Shown: piece by piece, positions 18,401-25,824 of the stretch
How positions within the stretch are numbered: the first letter of the stretch is position 1
How the letters are laid out: each line of letters opens with the position of its first letter
Assembly (NCBI RefSeq): GCF_019039035.1
Contig: NZ_JAHNZT010000001.1
Coordinates: 398,049 to 462,048, forward strand
DNA from: Citreicoccus inhibens
Lineage (GTDB): Bacteria; Myxococcota; Myxococcia; Myxococcales; Myxococcaceae
Length of the DNA: 64,000 nucleotides
Direction: 5' to 3'
The notes under the pieces: model-generated
Databases searched by the model: none
The model's input: the letters and a program-made list of their open reading frames with translations, nothing else
What the model was told of the DNA's origin: nothing
Position numbers and translations under genes: made by a program

Positions 18401-19769
18401 GGCCTTGCTCTCCCTCCTCTCGGGACAGCTCGACGTGGTGGTCGGTTCTCCCATCGCGGGACGCGGAGACGCGGAGCTGGAGGGCTTGATTGGCTGCTTC
18501 GTGAACACGCTCGCCCTGCGCGCCCAGATGGACCGCACGCTCGACTTCCGCGCGCTGCTGAAGCGGGTGCGCGACGTCACGCTGGGCGCCTACGCCCACC
18601 AAGATGTCCCCTTCGAGCGCGTCGTGGAGGCCGTGCTGCCCGTGCGCGACGCGAGCCGTGCGCCCCTCTTCCAGGTGCTCTTCGTCCTGGAGAATGCCCC
18701 GGTATCGCAGCCCATGGGCCCGGGGCTCTCACTCGACTTCGTGGACGTGGAGCGCCATTCGGCGAAGTTCGACCTGACGCTCGCGCTGTGGGACGAGCCC
18801 AGCGGCCTCTCCGGCGTGCTCGAATACAACAGCGACCTCTTCGCACCGTCCTCGGCGTCGCGCATGGCGGAACAACTGCGCGCGCTGCTCGCCTGGGGCG
18901 TGGCGAATCCCGAGCAGCCGCTCTCCACGTTCCATCTGGACGCGGCGCACTCCGAGGTACTTGTCCCCCTTCGCCCCCAAGGCACGAAGCCGCCACGCTT
19001 CTTCGTCCATGCCATCGGCGGCACCGTGCTGGGCTACGCGGAGCTGGCGCGTCAGCTCGAGCCCGACCGGCCCTTCTACGCGCTGCAAGCCCGCGGGCTC
19101 GAAGGAGGACATCCTCCGCTCGACACGGTCGAGGCCATGGCAGCGCACTATGTGCAGGCCCTCCAGACCGTGCAGCCCGTCGGGCCGTACCACCTGGGAG
19201 GCTGGTCCATGGGCGCCATCGTCGCGTTCGAGATGGCGCGGTTGCTCCAGGCCCGGGGTGAGCGCGTGGAGCCAGTTCTCTTCATCGAGCCGAGCCCCAG
19301 CGCCTACGCACAAGGCACTCGCATCGTGGACGCGGCGACGCTGGGCAGCCTCTTCGCGGCGAACCTCGCGCAGACGACCGGACTCTCGTTGGAGCTTCCC
19401 GCCCACGTCTCGCCCGATGACTCCCACGCGCTGCTTGGGCACTTGCTGGAAGAAGGCCGCCGCATGGGTGTCTTCGGTCCCGACGAGGGGCTCGACCACC
19501 TGCGGACGCTCCAGCGCGTCTTCACGGCTTGCGCAACCGCGCTCTATCAGCACACCCTTCGTCCGCTGAACCTCCCCATCACCCTGCTTCGCGGCACCGA
19601 AGCAGCCGTGGACGAGGGAGCAGACCGAACCCGGGGGTGGAGCGTGCTCGCCTCCCAAGTCGAGGTGGTGGACGTGCCCGGAGATCATTTCAGCATCCTG
19701 CGGTCCCCTCACGTAGAGGCCGTGGCGAGCGCCCTCGCGTCCCGCTCGCGGGCAGGTGGACTCACGTGA
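12432..19769 (+). CDS. Non-ribosomal peptide synthetase, C-A-T-A-T-C-TE
   Basis: The protein has 2445 residues. ATG 12432 is chosen over GTG 12420 because GAGAGG sits 11 bases upstream. Domains: C1 with HHIIADG (158-164); A1 with TSGSTGRPKG (~634) and NPNGKVERK (~969); carrier T1 with LGGNSLL (S1028); A2 with YTSGSTGRPKG (~1290); T2 with LGGHSLM (S1674); C2 with HHIISDG (~1867); thioesterase with GWSMG (S2259) and C-terminal His in GDHFS. The binding-pocket code read by alignment to GrsA is D-V-W-H-V-S-L-V-D-K for A1 (a serine-type code) and D-L-F-N-N-A-L-T-Y-K for A2 (alanine-like, from memory). No condensation domain lies between T1 and A2; only its trailing linker (SPEERHRVLVEWNNT) remains. 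C1 may accept an acyl or aminoacyl donor. The stop overlaps the exporter start. Confidence 0.93.
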   Translation: MAPTQEDKRARLARLLREKTQPHRHAPPSFSQERMWFLDQWSPGSALFNMPAVVRLTGTLHLDALKASLQQLVDRHEPLRTVLPEQDGQPIQVITPTQPLSLTVVALPEHPSTERETRAWEHIANEARRPFVLAQGPLMRATLYPVRADEHLLLLNLHHIIADGWSMGVLVRELAAFYVAFLEERPATLSALPLQYADFAVWQRQWLLGGVLEAQLAFWRARLDPHSRIELPADKPRPATLGNRGTRQVSLLSPSLTQSLRDFSQHEGKTLFVILLAAFDVLLHRYTGQTDLTVGTLVSGRGRAEVEGLIGLFINALPLRTALSGSLTFRELLERVQDTTLKAYDHQDVPFEKLVEALKPERSSSHLPIVQVMLIHQNAPASPLQAQGLRMEPLPVTTETTKHDLTLYAMELPDTLQLSAEYNTDLFEAPTMVRLLGHLRLLLEGALANPDARIADLPLLSEAERHQVLVEWHGARDAFPQQACIHTLIEAQAQRTPHAVALTFEGQSLTYQQVDQRANQLAHHLRAQGVGPESRVGICLERSLELVISLLATLKAGGAYVPMDPGYPAQRLTWMLEDARPTVLVAQHPLLSVLPPHDARVVCVDTEAEDIARHPSHAPEPWATAENLAYIIFTSGSTGRPKGAMNAHRPVVNRLQWMQGEYRLGAEDVVLQKTPFSFDVSVWEFFWPLMVGARLVVARPGGHQEPAYLARTIEAERVTTLHFVPSMLQVFLEESGEARCRSVKRLVCSGEALPLELKERCLQRLPHAELHNLYGPTEAAVDVTAFACKPADGRRSVPIGRPVANTSIRLLDSRMSPVPVGVAGELFIGGVQVGRGYQSRPDLTAERFIPDPFSDTPGARLYRTGDVARWLPDGNIEYLGRADFQVKVRGLRIELGEIEAALEQQPGVQQAVVLAREDVPGDKRLVAYVAGRGGPSVVDGEALRTALTARLPEYMVPSAFVVLESLPLNPNGKVERKALPAPTVERTEEARVAPSTPTEREVAALFEELLSVRDVGAKDDLFRLGGNSLLATRVLARLRARFGVELPLRVLFQHSTVQQLAKLVDDTRALGTEHATPTAATGQRERRPAIPLHVDDAPEGPAPSSMTAHEEGRATEISPEERHRVLVEWNNTAADFPRGVCMHQLVEAQAQRTPNAVAVVAGGARLTYRQLNARANQLARHLRSLGVGPEVRVGLCVERGADMVVGMLGILKAGAAYVPLDPTYPRERLAYLLEDARGPALVAHSHLLPSLPPYDARVVCLDTEQEALARESTDALEPAATSQNLAYLIYTSGSTGRPKGVAITHHSAVAFLAWAHAIYSAEELRGVLACTSVNFDLSVFEVFAPLSRGGTVIVACNALHLAELPEAAEVTLLNTVPSAMAQLLRLGALPPSVRTVNLAGEALPAPLARQVFEVPTVEHLYNLYGPSEDTTYSTYAHVQRGEVPNIGRTITNTRAYVLDARLQPVPVGATGELYLAGDGLARGYLHRPDLTAERFIPAPFESAGSRMYKTGDRVRYREDGALEYLGRNDFQVKIRGFRIELGEVETAVQAQPVVREAVVMAREDHAGDKRLVAYVVAHEGQTLDVPTLRQSLRQRLPEFMVPSAFVVLDTLPLNPNGKVDRRALPAPVAERASTRPYEAPSTPTEALLSGLWRQVLGLERAGLQDHFFELGGHSLMATQVAARLRASLRVELPLSAFFEAPTLGALAQRVEAAREQGDARPIIPPLLPVPRGARLPLSFAQQRLWLLDQLEPGSTAYTILAALRLRGPLNPRALVRAFQALLQRHESLRTRFLADEEGPHQHIHEDAAPDMRLIDLQDLPESEQERESLALASDEAERPFDLTRGPLVRGLLIRRTEQHHLLVVTMHHIISDGWSSAILIRELSSLYAAFAAGQDTRLPALSSQYVDYALWQRQWLRGDVLDSQLDYWRRQLAGVPTALPLPTDKPRPAVQTFRGGRVPVKLGVELTRAISALCAREGVTPFMLLLTGLQALLSLLSGQLDVVVGSPIAGRGDAELEGLIGCFVNTLALRAQMDRTLDFRALLKRVRDVTLGAYAHQDVPFERVVEAVLPVRDASRAPLFQVLFVLENAPVSQPMGPGLSLDFVDVERHSAKFDLTLALWDEPSGLSGVLEYNSDLFAPSSASRMAEQLRALLAWGVANPEQPLSTFHLDAAHSEVLVPLRPQGTKPPRFFVHAIGGTVLGYAELARQLEPDRPFYALQARGLEGGHPPLDTVEAMAAHYVQALQTVQPVGPYHLGGWSMGAIVAFEMARLLQARGERVEPVLFIEPSPSAYAQGTRIVDAATLGSLFAANLAQTTGLSLELPAHVSPDDSHALLGHLLEEGRRMGVFGPDEGLDHLRTLQRVFTACATALYQHTLRPLNLPITLLRGTEAAVDEGADRTRGWSVLASQVEVVDVPGDHFSILRSPHVEAVASALASRSRAGGLT

Positions 19770-21154
19770 CGACGGCATCCCCCTCCAGCACGCGGGCCAT
19801 CACCCACCCTTCGAGCGTCTTCTTCATCACCTGGGCGGGGCTCGCCGTGTCCTGGTTTGGCTCGGGGCTGATGAGCTTCGCCATTGGCACCGTCGTCTAC
19901 CATCGCACGGGCTCCATCACCGAGTACTCCCTCTTCAGCTTCTTCTATTTCGTGCCCCTGGCACTCGTGTCCCCCATCGCCGGAGCGCTGGTTGACCGGT
20001 GGGACCGGCGCAGCGCCATCCTGTTGAGCGACGTGGGCGCCGGGCTCTCCTCCGCGCTCATCTGGGTGATGCTCGTGGCCAGCGACGCGGGGCGCTGGAA
20101 GCTGGAGACCTGGCACTTCTACGTCCTCATCGCGCTGAGTTCGGCGTTCGTCGCCCTGCATGGACCGGCGTATTACGCGACCACGTCGCTGCTCGTTCCG
20201 AAGCACCAGCTCGGCCGTGCGAACGGCCTCATCGAGCTGGCGTTCGGCGCTGGGCAGATCCTCTCGCCCATCGTCGCGGGGGCGTTGGTGGGGCGCGTCG
20301 GGTTGAAGGGCATCGTGTTCATGGACGTGATGTCCTTCGTGTTCTCCATCTCCACCCTGCTCATCGTCCGCCTGCCTCGGCCTCCCCCGCTCGCCTCGGA
20401 TCAGGTCGGCACCCCCAGCCTCCGACGCGACGTCACCGAGGGCTGGCACTTCATCCGACAGCGGCGGGGCCTGCTCCAACTCGTGGTGTTCGTCCTCTTC
20501 CTCAATCTCAACGTGGGGATGGTCGCCTCGCTCATCACGCCGCTCGTGCTGGCCTTCTCGGACGTCTCGACCTTGGGTCGCGTCATGTCGTTCTCCGGCC
20601 TGGGAATGGTCGCGGGCGGAATCGCCATGAGCGTGTGGGGGGGCCCCAAGCGCCGCATCCACGGCATCCTGGGCTTCTACCTGCTGTCCTCGTTCGTGCT
20701 GCTCGCCGCGGCCATGCCGCCCACGGCCGTCGTCATCGCGACCGCGGCGTTCTTCTACCTGTCGTGCTCGCCCATCATCGTGGGGTGCTTGTCCTCGCTC
20801 TGGCAAAGCAAGGTCCCGCCCGCGCTTCAGGGGCGCGTGTTCTCCGTTCGGCGGATGATCAGCCTGAGCGCGCCGCCCCTCGCCGCGCTGCTGGGAGGCC
20901 CCATCGCGGACAAGCTGTTCGAGCCTTGGCTCGCGCCCACGGGCCTGCTGGCGAACAGCGTGGGCCAGTTCATTGGCACCGGCCCCGGCCGAGGCATCGC
21001 CTTGCTCTTCCTGTTGATGAGTCTGGGGATGATGGTGCAGAGCGTGCTGTCGTACCTGTCACCGCACATCCGCAACATCGAGGACGAACTCCCCGACGCG
21101 CTGCCTGAGACCGTGGCGGAGGCGACGCCCGCTCAAGTCACTCCCGCGACCTGA
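19766..21154 (+). CDS. MFS-family exporter of the NRPS cluster
   Basis: The protein has 462 residues. GTG 19766 overlaps the NRPS stop codon (GTGA), which indicates translational coupling; longer frames into the NRPS are not credible. It has about 10-12 hydrophobic segments, the first being SSVFFITWAGLAVSWFGSGL. The MFS signature between helices 2 and 3 is present as GALVDRWDRR, and the loop after helix 6 carries polar/basic residues. The pattern is that of MFS_3-type exporters such as those moving siderophores and peptides out of the cell. The cytoplasmic C-terminal tail is Asp/Glu/Pro-rich. Coupling to the NRPS makes product export or self-protection the likely role; substrate is unproven. 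Confidence 0.85.
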   Translation: MTTASPSSTRAITHPSSVFFITWAGLAVSWFGSGLMSFAIGTVVYHRTGSITEYSLFSFFYFVPLALVSPIAGALVDRWDRRSAILLSDVGAGLSSALIWVMLVASDAGRWKLETWHFYVLIALSSAFVALHGPAYYATTSLLVPKHQLGRANGLIELAFGAGQILSPIVAGALVGRVGLKGIVFMDVMSFVFSISTLLIVRLPRPPPLASDQVGTPSLRRDVTEGWHFIRQRRGLLQLVVFVLFLNLNVGMVASLITPLVLAFSDVSTLGRVMSFSGLGMVAGGIAMSVWGGPKRRIHGILGFYLLSSFVLLAAAMPPTAVVIATAAFFYLSCSPIIVGCLSSLWQSKVPPALQGRVFSVRRMISLSAPPLAALLGGPIADKLFEPWLAPTGLLANSVGQFIGTGPGRGIALLFLLMSLGMMVQSVLSYLSPHIRNIEDELPDALPETVAEATPAQVTPAT

Positions 21155-21163
21155 CGGCGTGAC

Positions 21164-21676
21164 TCAGATTTCGCGCTGCCACAGGTGGCGCAAGTCCTCC
21201 GGGAGCTGAGCCATCACGTCCTCGGCTTCGCCTTCGCTGATCTGATGCCGCAGTGAATCCAGCACGGCACGGACCACGGGCTCCACGGCATCAGGATTCA
21301 AGGCGAGATCCTCTCCCACCCAGCGGAGCATCTCTTCACGGCCGAACTTCGCCGGACGCGCCTCGCCTTCGTGACGCTCACAGCGATGGAGCAACTCCGT
21401 CAGGCGGCGCGGGAGCTGCGCCTCCAGGTCGCTCGCCTCTTCGCTGTAGATGCGCTGCTCGAGCGCGCACAACACAGACACCGCCGCCTGCTGAGCCACG
21501 CTGGGAGACATGCCGCCGCGCTCGCACAAGCGCTTGAGGAAGGCAGCGTATGTCTGGCTCGACCGCATCTGACTGCGGCGCGCTCGGCGCTCCTCCAGAG
21601 TCAGCTCGCGCCGCGTCTCCGTGCGCTCCTCGCCCGACTCGGTGTCCGGACGTGAATCCTCGCGATGGTCGGCCAT
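21164..21676 (-). CDS. DUF2267 family protein
   Basis: The protein has 170 residues, all cytoplasmic. After a charged N-terminus rich in Glu/Arg (about 1-40), the body matches the DUF2267 layout of two helical repeats: TYAAFLKRLCERGGMSPSVAQQAAVSVLCALEQRI, then a second unit GREEMLRWVGEDLALNPDAVEPVVRAVLDSLRHQI (both quoted in part), each followed by the family phrase AQLP (DLEAQLPRRL and DVMAQLPEDLRHLW). The biochemical role of DUF2267 is unknown. It is the last of three minus-strand genes after two flavin oxidases, with a 105-base gap, so membership of their operon is uncertain. It converges on the MFS exporter gene with a 9-base gap. Confidence 0.8.
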   Translation of the reverse strand: MADHREDSRPDTESGEERTETRRELTLEERRARRSQMRSSQTYAAFLKRLCERGGMSPSVAQQAAVSVLCALEQRIYSEEASDLEAQLPRRLTELLHRCERHEGEARPAKFGREEMLRWVGEDLALNPDAVEPVVRAVLDSLRHQISEGEAEDVMAQLPEDLRHLWQREI

Positions 21677-21781
21677 GGAATCCGCTCCTGTGTTTGCCCT
21701 CTGTGGGCATCAGGTTGCCCATGGCCTCCCCCGAGGGCACGTCGGACCGAGCCGCCCGACAAGCCCTCGGAGTCCCTCCTG

Positions 21782-24127
21782 CTACGCGGCCACGCGCACG
21801 TACGTCTCGTAGAGCGCGCCGAAGAAGAAGCTCCCGAACCGAGCCACCGCCGCCAACCGCTGCGAGGTGTCCCGCGCGTTCGTCACCCGCAGGGTGGTGA
21901 GCTGACGCGCGAACTCCTCCGCCGTGAGCCGCAGGTAACCCCGACCGATGCACGGCGCCGAGGGCCCCTCACCCCGATGGAGCGAGACGAACAACGTGGT
22001 GGTGTCGGACCACAGGTCCAGGCCCGGGTCGTCATGCACGTCCTTGAAGCCCTGGAGGTAATAGCGCGCGCCTGCCTCGGACTGCAGATGCAGCAGGTAC
22101 ACCATGCGCCGGCCGCCGGGCCGCGCATCCTCGCGCGTCATCAATTGCAGCTCACCGCCCGTCACCATGAGCGGACGCGAATCCAGCCCCGGAGCGCTCA
22201 CAGTGCCCGCGAGTCGCAGTGCGTGGCGCGGCTCACGCAGCGTGGCGTCCAGGTCGTCGGTGCGCACCGTGAGGATGAACCGGAACGGTGCCGCATCCGC
22301 GCGCTGAGGGTCCCCCGCCTCGCGGTAGTCCGCGGTGATGGCCGAGGACACGTAGCCGTGCATGGTCTCCGTGAACTGCACGCCCACGGGCACGTCCTTC
22401 GCGGGTGCAGGGGCCTCGGCCAGCGGCGTGTAGTCGATGTGCCAGCCATTGCGCCGCGCCATCAGCGCGCACGCGCGCTCGGCGACCGCGGAGATGGTGA
22501 GCAGCGGGTTCGTGCCCAGCGCCCGCGGAATCACCGAGCCGTCGCACACGTAGAGCCCCTCGTGGACCCCGACGCCGGAGTCGCCGGAGAACAGGCGCCC
22601 CTCATGGTCCACCACGCCCTCCTCCGCGCGGTCGGCCATCACGCAGCCGCCCAGCGGATGGGTGCACAGCAGCTCGTTGCCCGTCAGCTTGGACCAGAGC
22701 GGATAGCGCACGAACGTCCCGCCGAGCGCCTCCGTGGCGCGCCGCAATCGTTCATCCACCCGAGTGAAGACAGGCTGCTCACCCAAGCGCGGCCAGTGCA
22801 CGCGGACCTTGTCTCCCTCCAAGCGCAGCTCACCCGAGCCGTCATCGTGAGACATGACCAACAGCGTCTGCGTGTTCTCCACCGCGCCGTGGTCCGCGCC
22901 GCGCACCAGGCTGTCCACCTGACGCAGCCGCTCCTTCACCCAGTCCACCATGCCGCTGTCGGTGTCCTCGCCCACCAGCGCGGCGACTCCCGCGAGCAGC
23001 CCGGGCATGAGCGACGCGAACGCACCGGGGATGACGCCATCCTCGATGACCATTCCATCCTCCTGCCGCACCGTGTCCCGCTGATCGATGATGCCCGCGA
23101 TGCAGGGCCCCACGGGCTCGCGCGTCGCGGGGTCGCGCGCGCCATGCCCCACCGCGTGCACGCGCTCGTCCAGGTTGTAGCCAAACCCCATCACGTCGCC
23201 GTTGGCGCTGAAGTGCTGGCCCAGGCGCTTGGACATGCTCAGGCCCAGGGCATGGGAGCGCAGGAGGATCTCCGCCGTGCCCATGGTCCCCGCCGAGAGG
23301 ACCACCCGGTCCGCGGTGAGCGACAGGTCCGGCGCGCCGAACTTCTCTCGCCCCGCGTTCAACGGGCGATAGTAGATGCGCCAGCGTTCACCCTCGCGCG
23401 CGATGTAGCGGACCGCCACCTCGGTGAAGATGCGAGCCCCGTGGCGCTGCGCGTCCGGCAGGTAGTTCATCAACACCGTGTTCTTCGCGCCGGTGTTGCA
23501 GCCCGTCGAGCAATCCCCGCACAGGTTGCACGCGGACTGCCGCACGCCCGCGGGATTCACTCCCTCTTCGAAGGTCACGGCCAGCGGAGGACGCACGAGC
23601 CGCCCGCCCAGATGCTCCGCCGAGCGAGCCAACGTCCGCAGCTTGGGCAGCGCGGGCGCGTCGTGCGGATACGGCGTGGGCCGGAGCATCTGCTCGGCGT
23701 GGTGGAAGCCATCCTCCAGCAACCCCGACACATCCGCGCGCACCGCGGTGGGCCACTTCACGTCCTCGAAGACGCGCGGATCCGGCCGCAGCACCACGTT
23801 CGCGTTGATGAGAGACGTTCCGCCCAGACCGCAGCCCGTGATGACAGACAGATCGCCGTTGCGGTGCAGCTCGAACATGCCGGTGGGCGATCCCACGTCC
23901 ATGTCACCCGAACCGGGCGGCAGGTGGAGCTGGAACTCGCTCAGCGCCTGCGAGGCGGTCGTCGGATAGTCCCCTGGGCGAAGCTCCTTGCCTCGCTCCA
24001 GCACGCAGACCTGTTGACCGGCGCGCGACAGGCGACTGGCCGTGATGGCGCCGCCATAACCAGACCCCACCACCACCACGGGGTAGTGCGGTTCCAGTTC
24101 GTTCCACGGTGAAGACACCTTCTGCAT
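21782..24127 (-). CDS. GMC-family FAD oxidoreductase (cholesterol-oxidase-like) with four-cysteine motif
   Basis: The protein has 781 residues. The N-terminal dinucleotide motif is VVVVGSGYGG (residues 17-26), with LERGKEL after the second strand. GLGGTSLINANVVLRPDPRVF is the GMC signature. The C-terminal GMC region has GNELLCTHPLGGCVMAD with the catalytic-region His, then YVCDGSVIPRALGTNPLLTISAVAERA. Residues C200, C203, C206 and C210 form C-x2-C-x2-C-x3-C (ACNLCGDCSTGC), spaced as in a ferredoxin cluster. About 220 residues (roughly 560-781) follow the catalytic part and form a beta-rich extension. It follows a second flavin oxidase by 18 bases on the same strand, so the two probably act in one oxidation pathway on a sterol or other hydrophobic alcohol. 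The substrate is unknown. Confidence 0.85.
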   Translation of the reverse strand: MQKVSSPWNELEPHYPVVVVGSGYGGAITASRLSRAGQQVCVLERGKELRPGDYPTTASQALSEFQLHLPPGSGDMDVGSPTGMFELHRNGDLSVITGCGLGGTSLINANVVLRPDPRVFEDVKWPTAVRADVSGLLEDGFHHAEQMLRPTPYPHDAPALPKLRTLARSAEHLGGRLVRPPLAVTFEEGVNPAGVRQSACNLCGDCSTGCNTGAKNTVLMNYLPDAQRHGARIFTEVAVRYIAREGERWRIYYRPLNAGREKFGAPDLSLTADRVVLSAGTMGTAEILLRSHALGLSMSKRLGQHFSANGDVMGFGYNLDERVHAVGHGARDPATREPVGPCIAGIIDQRDTVRQEDGMVIEDGVIPGAFASLMPGLLAGVAALVGEDTDSGMVDWVKERLRQVDSLVRGADHGAVENTQTLLVMSHDDGSGELRLEGDKVRVHWPRLGEQPVFTRVDERLRRATEALGGTFVRYPLWSKLTGNELLCTHPLGGCVMADRAEEGVVDHEGRLFSGDSGVGVHEGLYVCDGSVIPRALGTNPLLTISAVAERACALMARRNGWHIDYTPLAEAPAPAKDVPVGVQFTETMHGYVSSAITADYREAGDPQRADAAPFRFILTVRTDDLDATLREPRHALRLAGTVSAPGLDSRPLMVTGGELQLMTREDARPGGRRMVYLLHLQSEAGARYYLQGFKDVHDDPGLDLWSDTTTLFVSLHRGEGPSAPCIGRGYLRLTAEEFARQLTTLRVTNARDTSQRLAAVARFGSFFFGALYETYVRVAA

Positions 24128-24145
24128 CGCGCGTGACTCCTGTTT

Positions 24146-25507
24146 CTAGTCCACCAGCCGCAGGCCGCGTGGCGCCGCTGGCGCGGGAGGATGCTGCGCG
24201 TCCCGCGAGAGGAGATCCACTTCATGGAGCGGCGAAGGCTCCCGAGGCGCCGTCGGCTCCGGGAAGCGCCGCGCCTCGTACCGAGCGCATGCCACGTCCA
24301 GCTCGGCACCCACGCCCGCCGTGCGCTCCGCCACCTGGGATGCCAGCCCCGCGCCGGACTGGAACACCAGTTCGCAGTAGCGCCGCGAGGAGTCGCCTTG
24401 CCCCAACATGCCCGAGCGAACGGGCAGCACTGTCACACGCAGGACCGCATCCCCCTGGTCCGCGCAGGCCCTCCGCAGCAGCGGAAAGACCGCCAACAAC
24501 AGCTCGCCATAATGCTCCGCGGGCACGAGGAGCCCCACGCCATCACACGCCCCCACGGGCAACTGCTCCACGTCATGAATGGATGCCAGACGGGGATGGA
24601 GCAACCCACCCACAAGCCACAGGCCCGCGCGAACCCGCCCCACCCCGCGCGAGCCCCAGCCCGCGATGCGACGGGCTCCCGTCCAAGTGCCCTGCGTCCA
24701 GGCCCGCGTCAGCAAGCCCAGGGAGCGCAGCGGCACGTCTCGGTACGTCGAAAAACGACCCCAACCCCAGCGACGCGTCGCGGTTCCTCCTTCGGCGTAT
24801 ACGCCCAAGGCCATGCGCGCATCGTCCGGCTCTTGGACTCGTGCGAGCGTTCCGCGCACGAAGTCCTCCAACCCCCGCGCGCTCACGGACGTCCGAAGCA
24901 GCCGAGGCTCCCGCTTGTCCCCAGGCAGGATGTCGAGCATCAGTCGGACGAGCACGCCGTAGCGCCCCGCTCCCCCCAGGAGCCGCTGGAACACCCGGGG
25001 CTCGTGTGCGCGGCCACAGCGACGCAGGACGCCCTCCCACGTCACGTACTCGAGCTCCCGCACATTGTCGATGAACAGTCCATGGCGCAGCGAGGCCGGG
25101 CCCGCGCCCCCCATCGACGCCCAGCCGCCCGCGGTGGTCCGCGCGTCTCCACTTCCGATGGGCAGCCCGAAGCCACGCGCCAGCAGATAGGCATCCACGC
25201 TTTCGAGCCGCGCGCCGGCCTCCACCGTCACGGTGCGCGCCCCTTCATCGAGTGCCGCGATGCGCTCCAAGCTCGCCAGGGACAGCACGGCCCCACCTGG
25301 AGGAACAGGCGTCTGGCCCGTGGACGCCCCACCCCGGAGGACCAGTGGCTGCGCCAGGGAATGGGCCTCACGCACCGCCGCCACCACCTCATCGGGGGTG
25401 CGCGGCCGGTAGACCTTGCCCGGGGCAGCCGCGGCGTGGGCAGCCCCACGAGAGCGAGAGTAGAAGGACGTCATCTCAACCAGGTCCCGCGAGGGCGGGC
25501 TCTCCAT
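24146..25507 (-). CDS. FAD-linked (PCMH-type) oxidase
   Basis: The protein has 453 residues from the ATG at 25507; ATG 25567 and 25474 are alternatives, and none has a clear ribosome binding site. The N-terminal half has the PCMH FAD-binding pattern: YRPRTPDEVVAAVREAHSLAQPLVLRGGAST, VTVEAGARLESVDAYLLARGFGLPIGSG, then TTAGGWASMGGAGPASLRHG and GGAGRYGVLVRLMLDI (quoted in part). Residues after about 200 are the variable substrate-binding half, with Trp-rich stretches (RRWGWGRFSTY). No clear signal peptide is present. It is the first gene of a minus-strand group with the GMC oxidase. The family oxidises alcohols, sugars or cholesterol; the substrate is not readable here. Confidence 0.75.
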   Translation of the reverse strand: MESPPSRDLVEMTSFYSRSRGAAHAAAAPGKVYRPRTPDEVVAAVREAHSLAQPLVLRGGASTGQTPVPPGGAVLSLASLERIAALDEGARTVTVEAGARLESVDAYLLARGFGLPIGSGDARTTAGGWASMGGAGPASLRHGLFIDNVRELEYVTWEGVLRRCGRAHEPRVFQRLLGGAGRYGVLVRLMLDILPGDKREPRLLRTSVSARGLEDFVRGTLARVQEPDDARMALGVYAEGGTATRRWGWGRFSTYRDVPLRSLGLLTRAWTQGTWTGARRIAGWGSRGVGRVRAGLWLVGGLLHPRLASIHDVEQLPVGACDGVGLLVPAEHYGELLLAVFPLLRRACADQGDAVLRVTVLPVRSGMLGQGDSSRRYCELVFQSGAGLASQVAERTAGVGAELDVACARYEARRFPEPTAPREPSPLHEVDLLSRDAQHPPAPAAPRGLRLVD

Positions 25508-25608
25508 CGCCCAGGCAGAACGTCCGGATTCCGAATCCTTGAGTCCGACCCCGGGGCGGGCCCGCACACCCCGAGGACCGAGGCTAGATCCGCCCGAACG
25601 GAGGACAC

Positions 25609-25824
25609 GTGAGATCCACGGGAGGACTGCTCGTGGTCGCGGGCGCGGCGCTGATGCTCATCGGCCTGCTGGTAGGCACGGGGGCGCTGTCGTGGTTCGG
25701 GCGACTGCCGGGCGACCTGCGCTTCGAGACCGAGCATACGCGGGTATACATCCCGCTTACATCCATGCTGTTGCTCTCCTTGGTATTCAGCCTCGTCGCC
25801 TACGTGGTGCGTCGGATGCTCTAG
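25609..25824 (+). CDS. DUF2905 family small membrane protein
   Basis: The protein has 71 residues and a GTG start at 25609. Two membrane helices are plain: GGLLVVAGAALMLIGLLVGTGAL and IPLTSMLLLSLVFSLVAYVV (quoted in part), joined by WFGRLPGDLRFETEHTRVY, the typical short loop of DUF2905 proteins, where G-x-LPGD is conserved. Function of the family is unknown. It is divergent from the FAD oxidase gene. Its last 38 bases overlap the end of the endonuclease V gene on the other strand, so the two 3' ends are shared. Confidence 0.85.
   Translation: MRSTGGLLVVAGAALMLIGLLVGTGALSWFGRLPGDLRFETEHTRVYIPLTSMLLLSLVFSLVAYVVRRML

Noticed and set aside
21665-24112. Plus-strand ORF of 815 residues opposite the GMC oxidase
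   Set aside because: Composition is Arg/His/Gln-rich with no motif, while the minus-strand frame has full GMC signatures.
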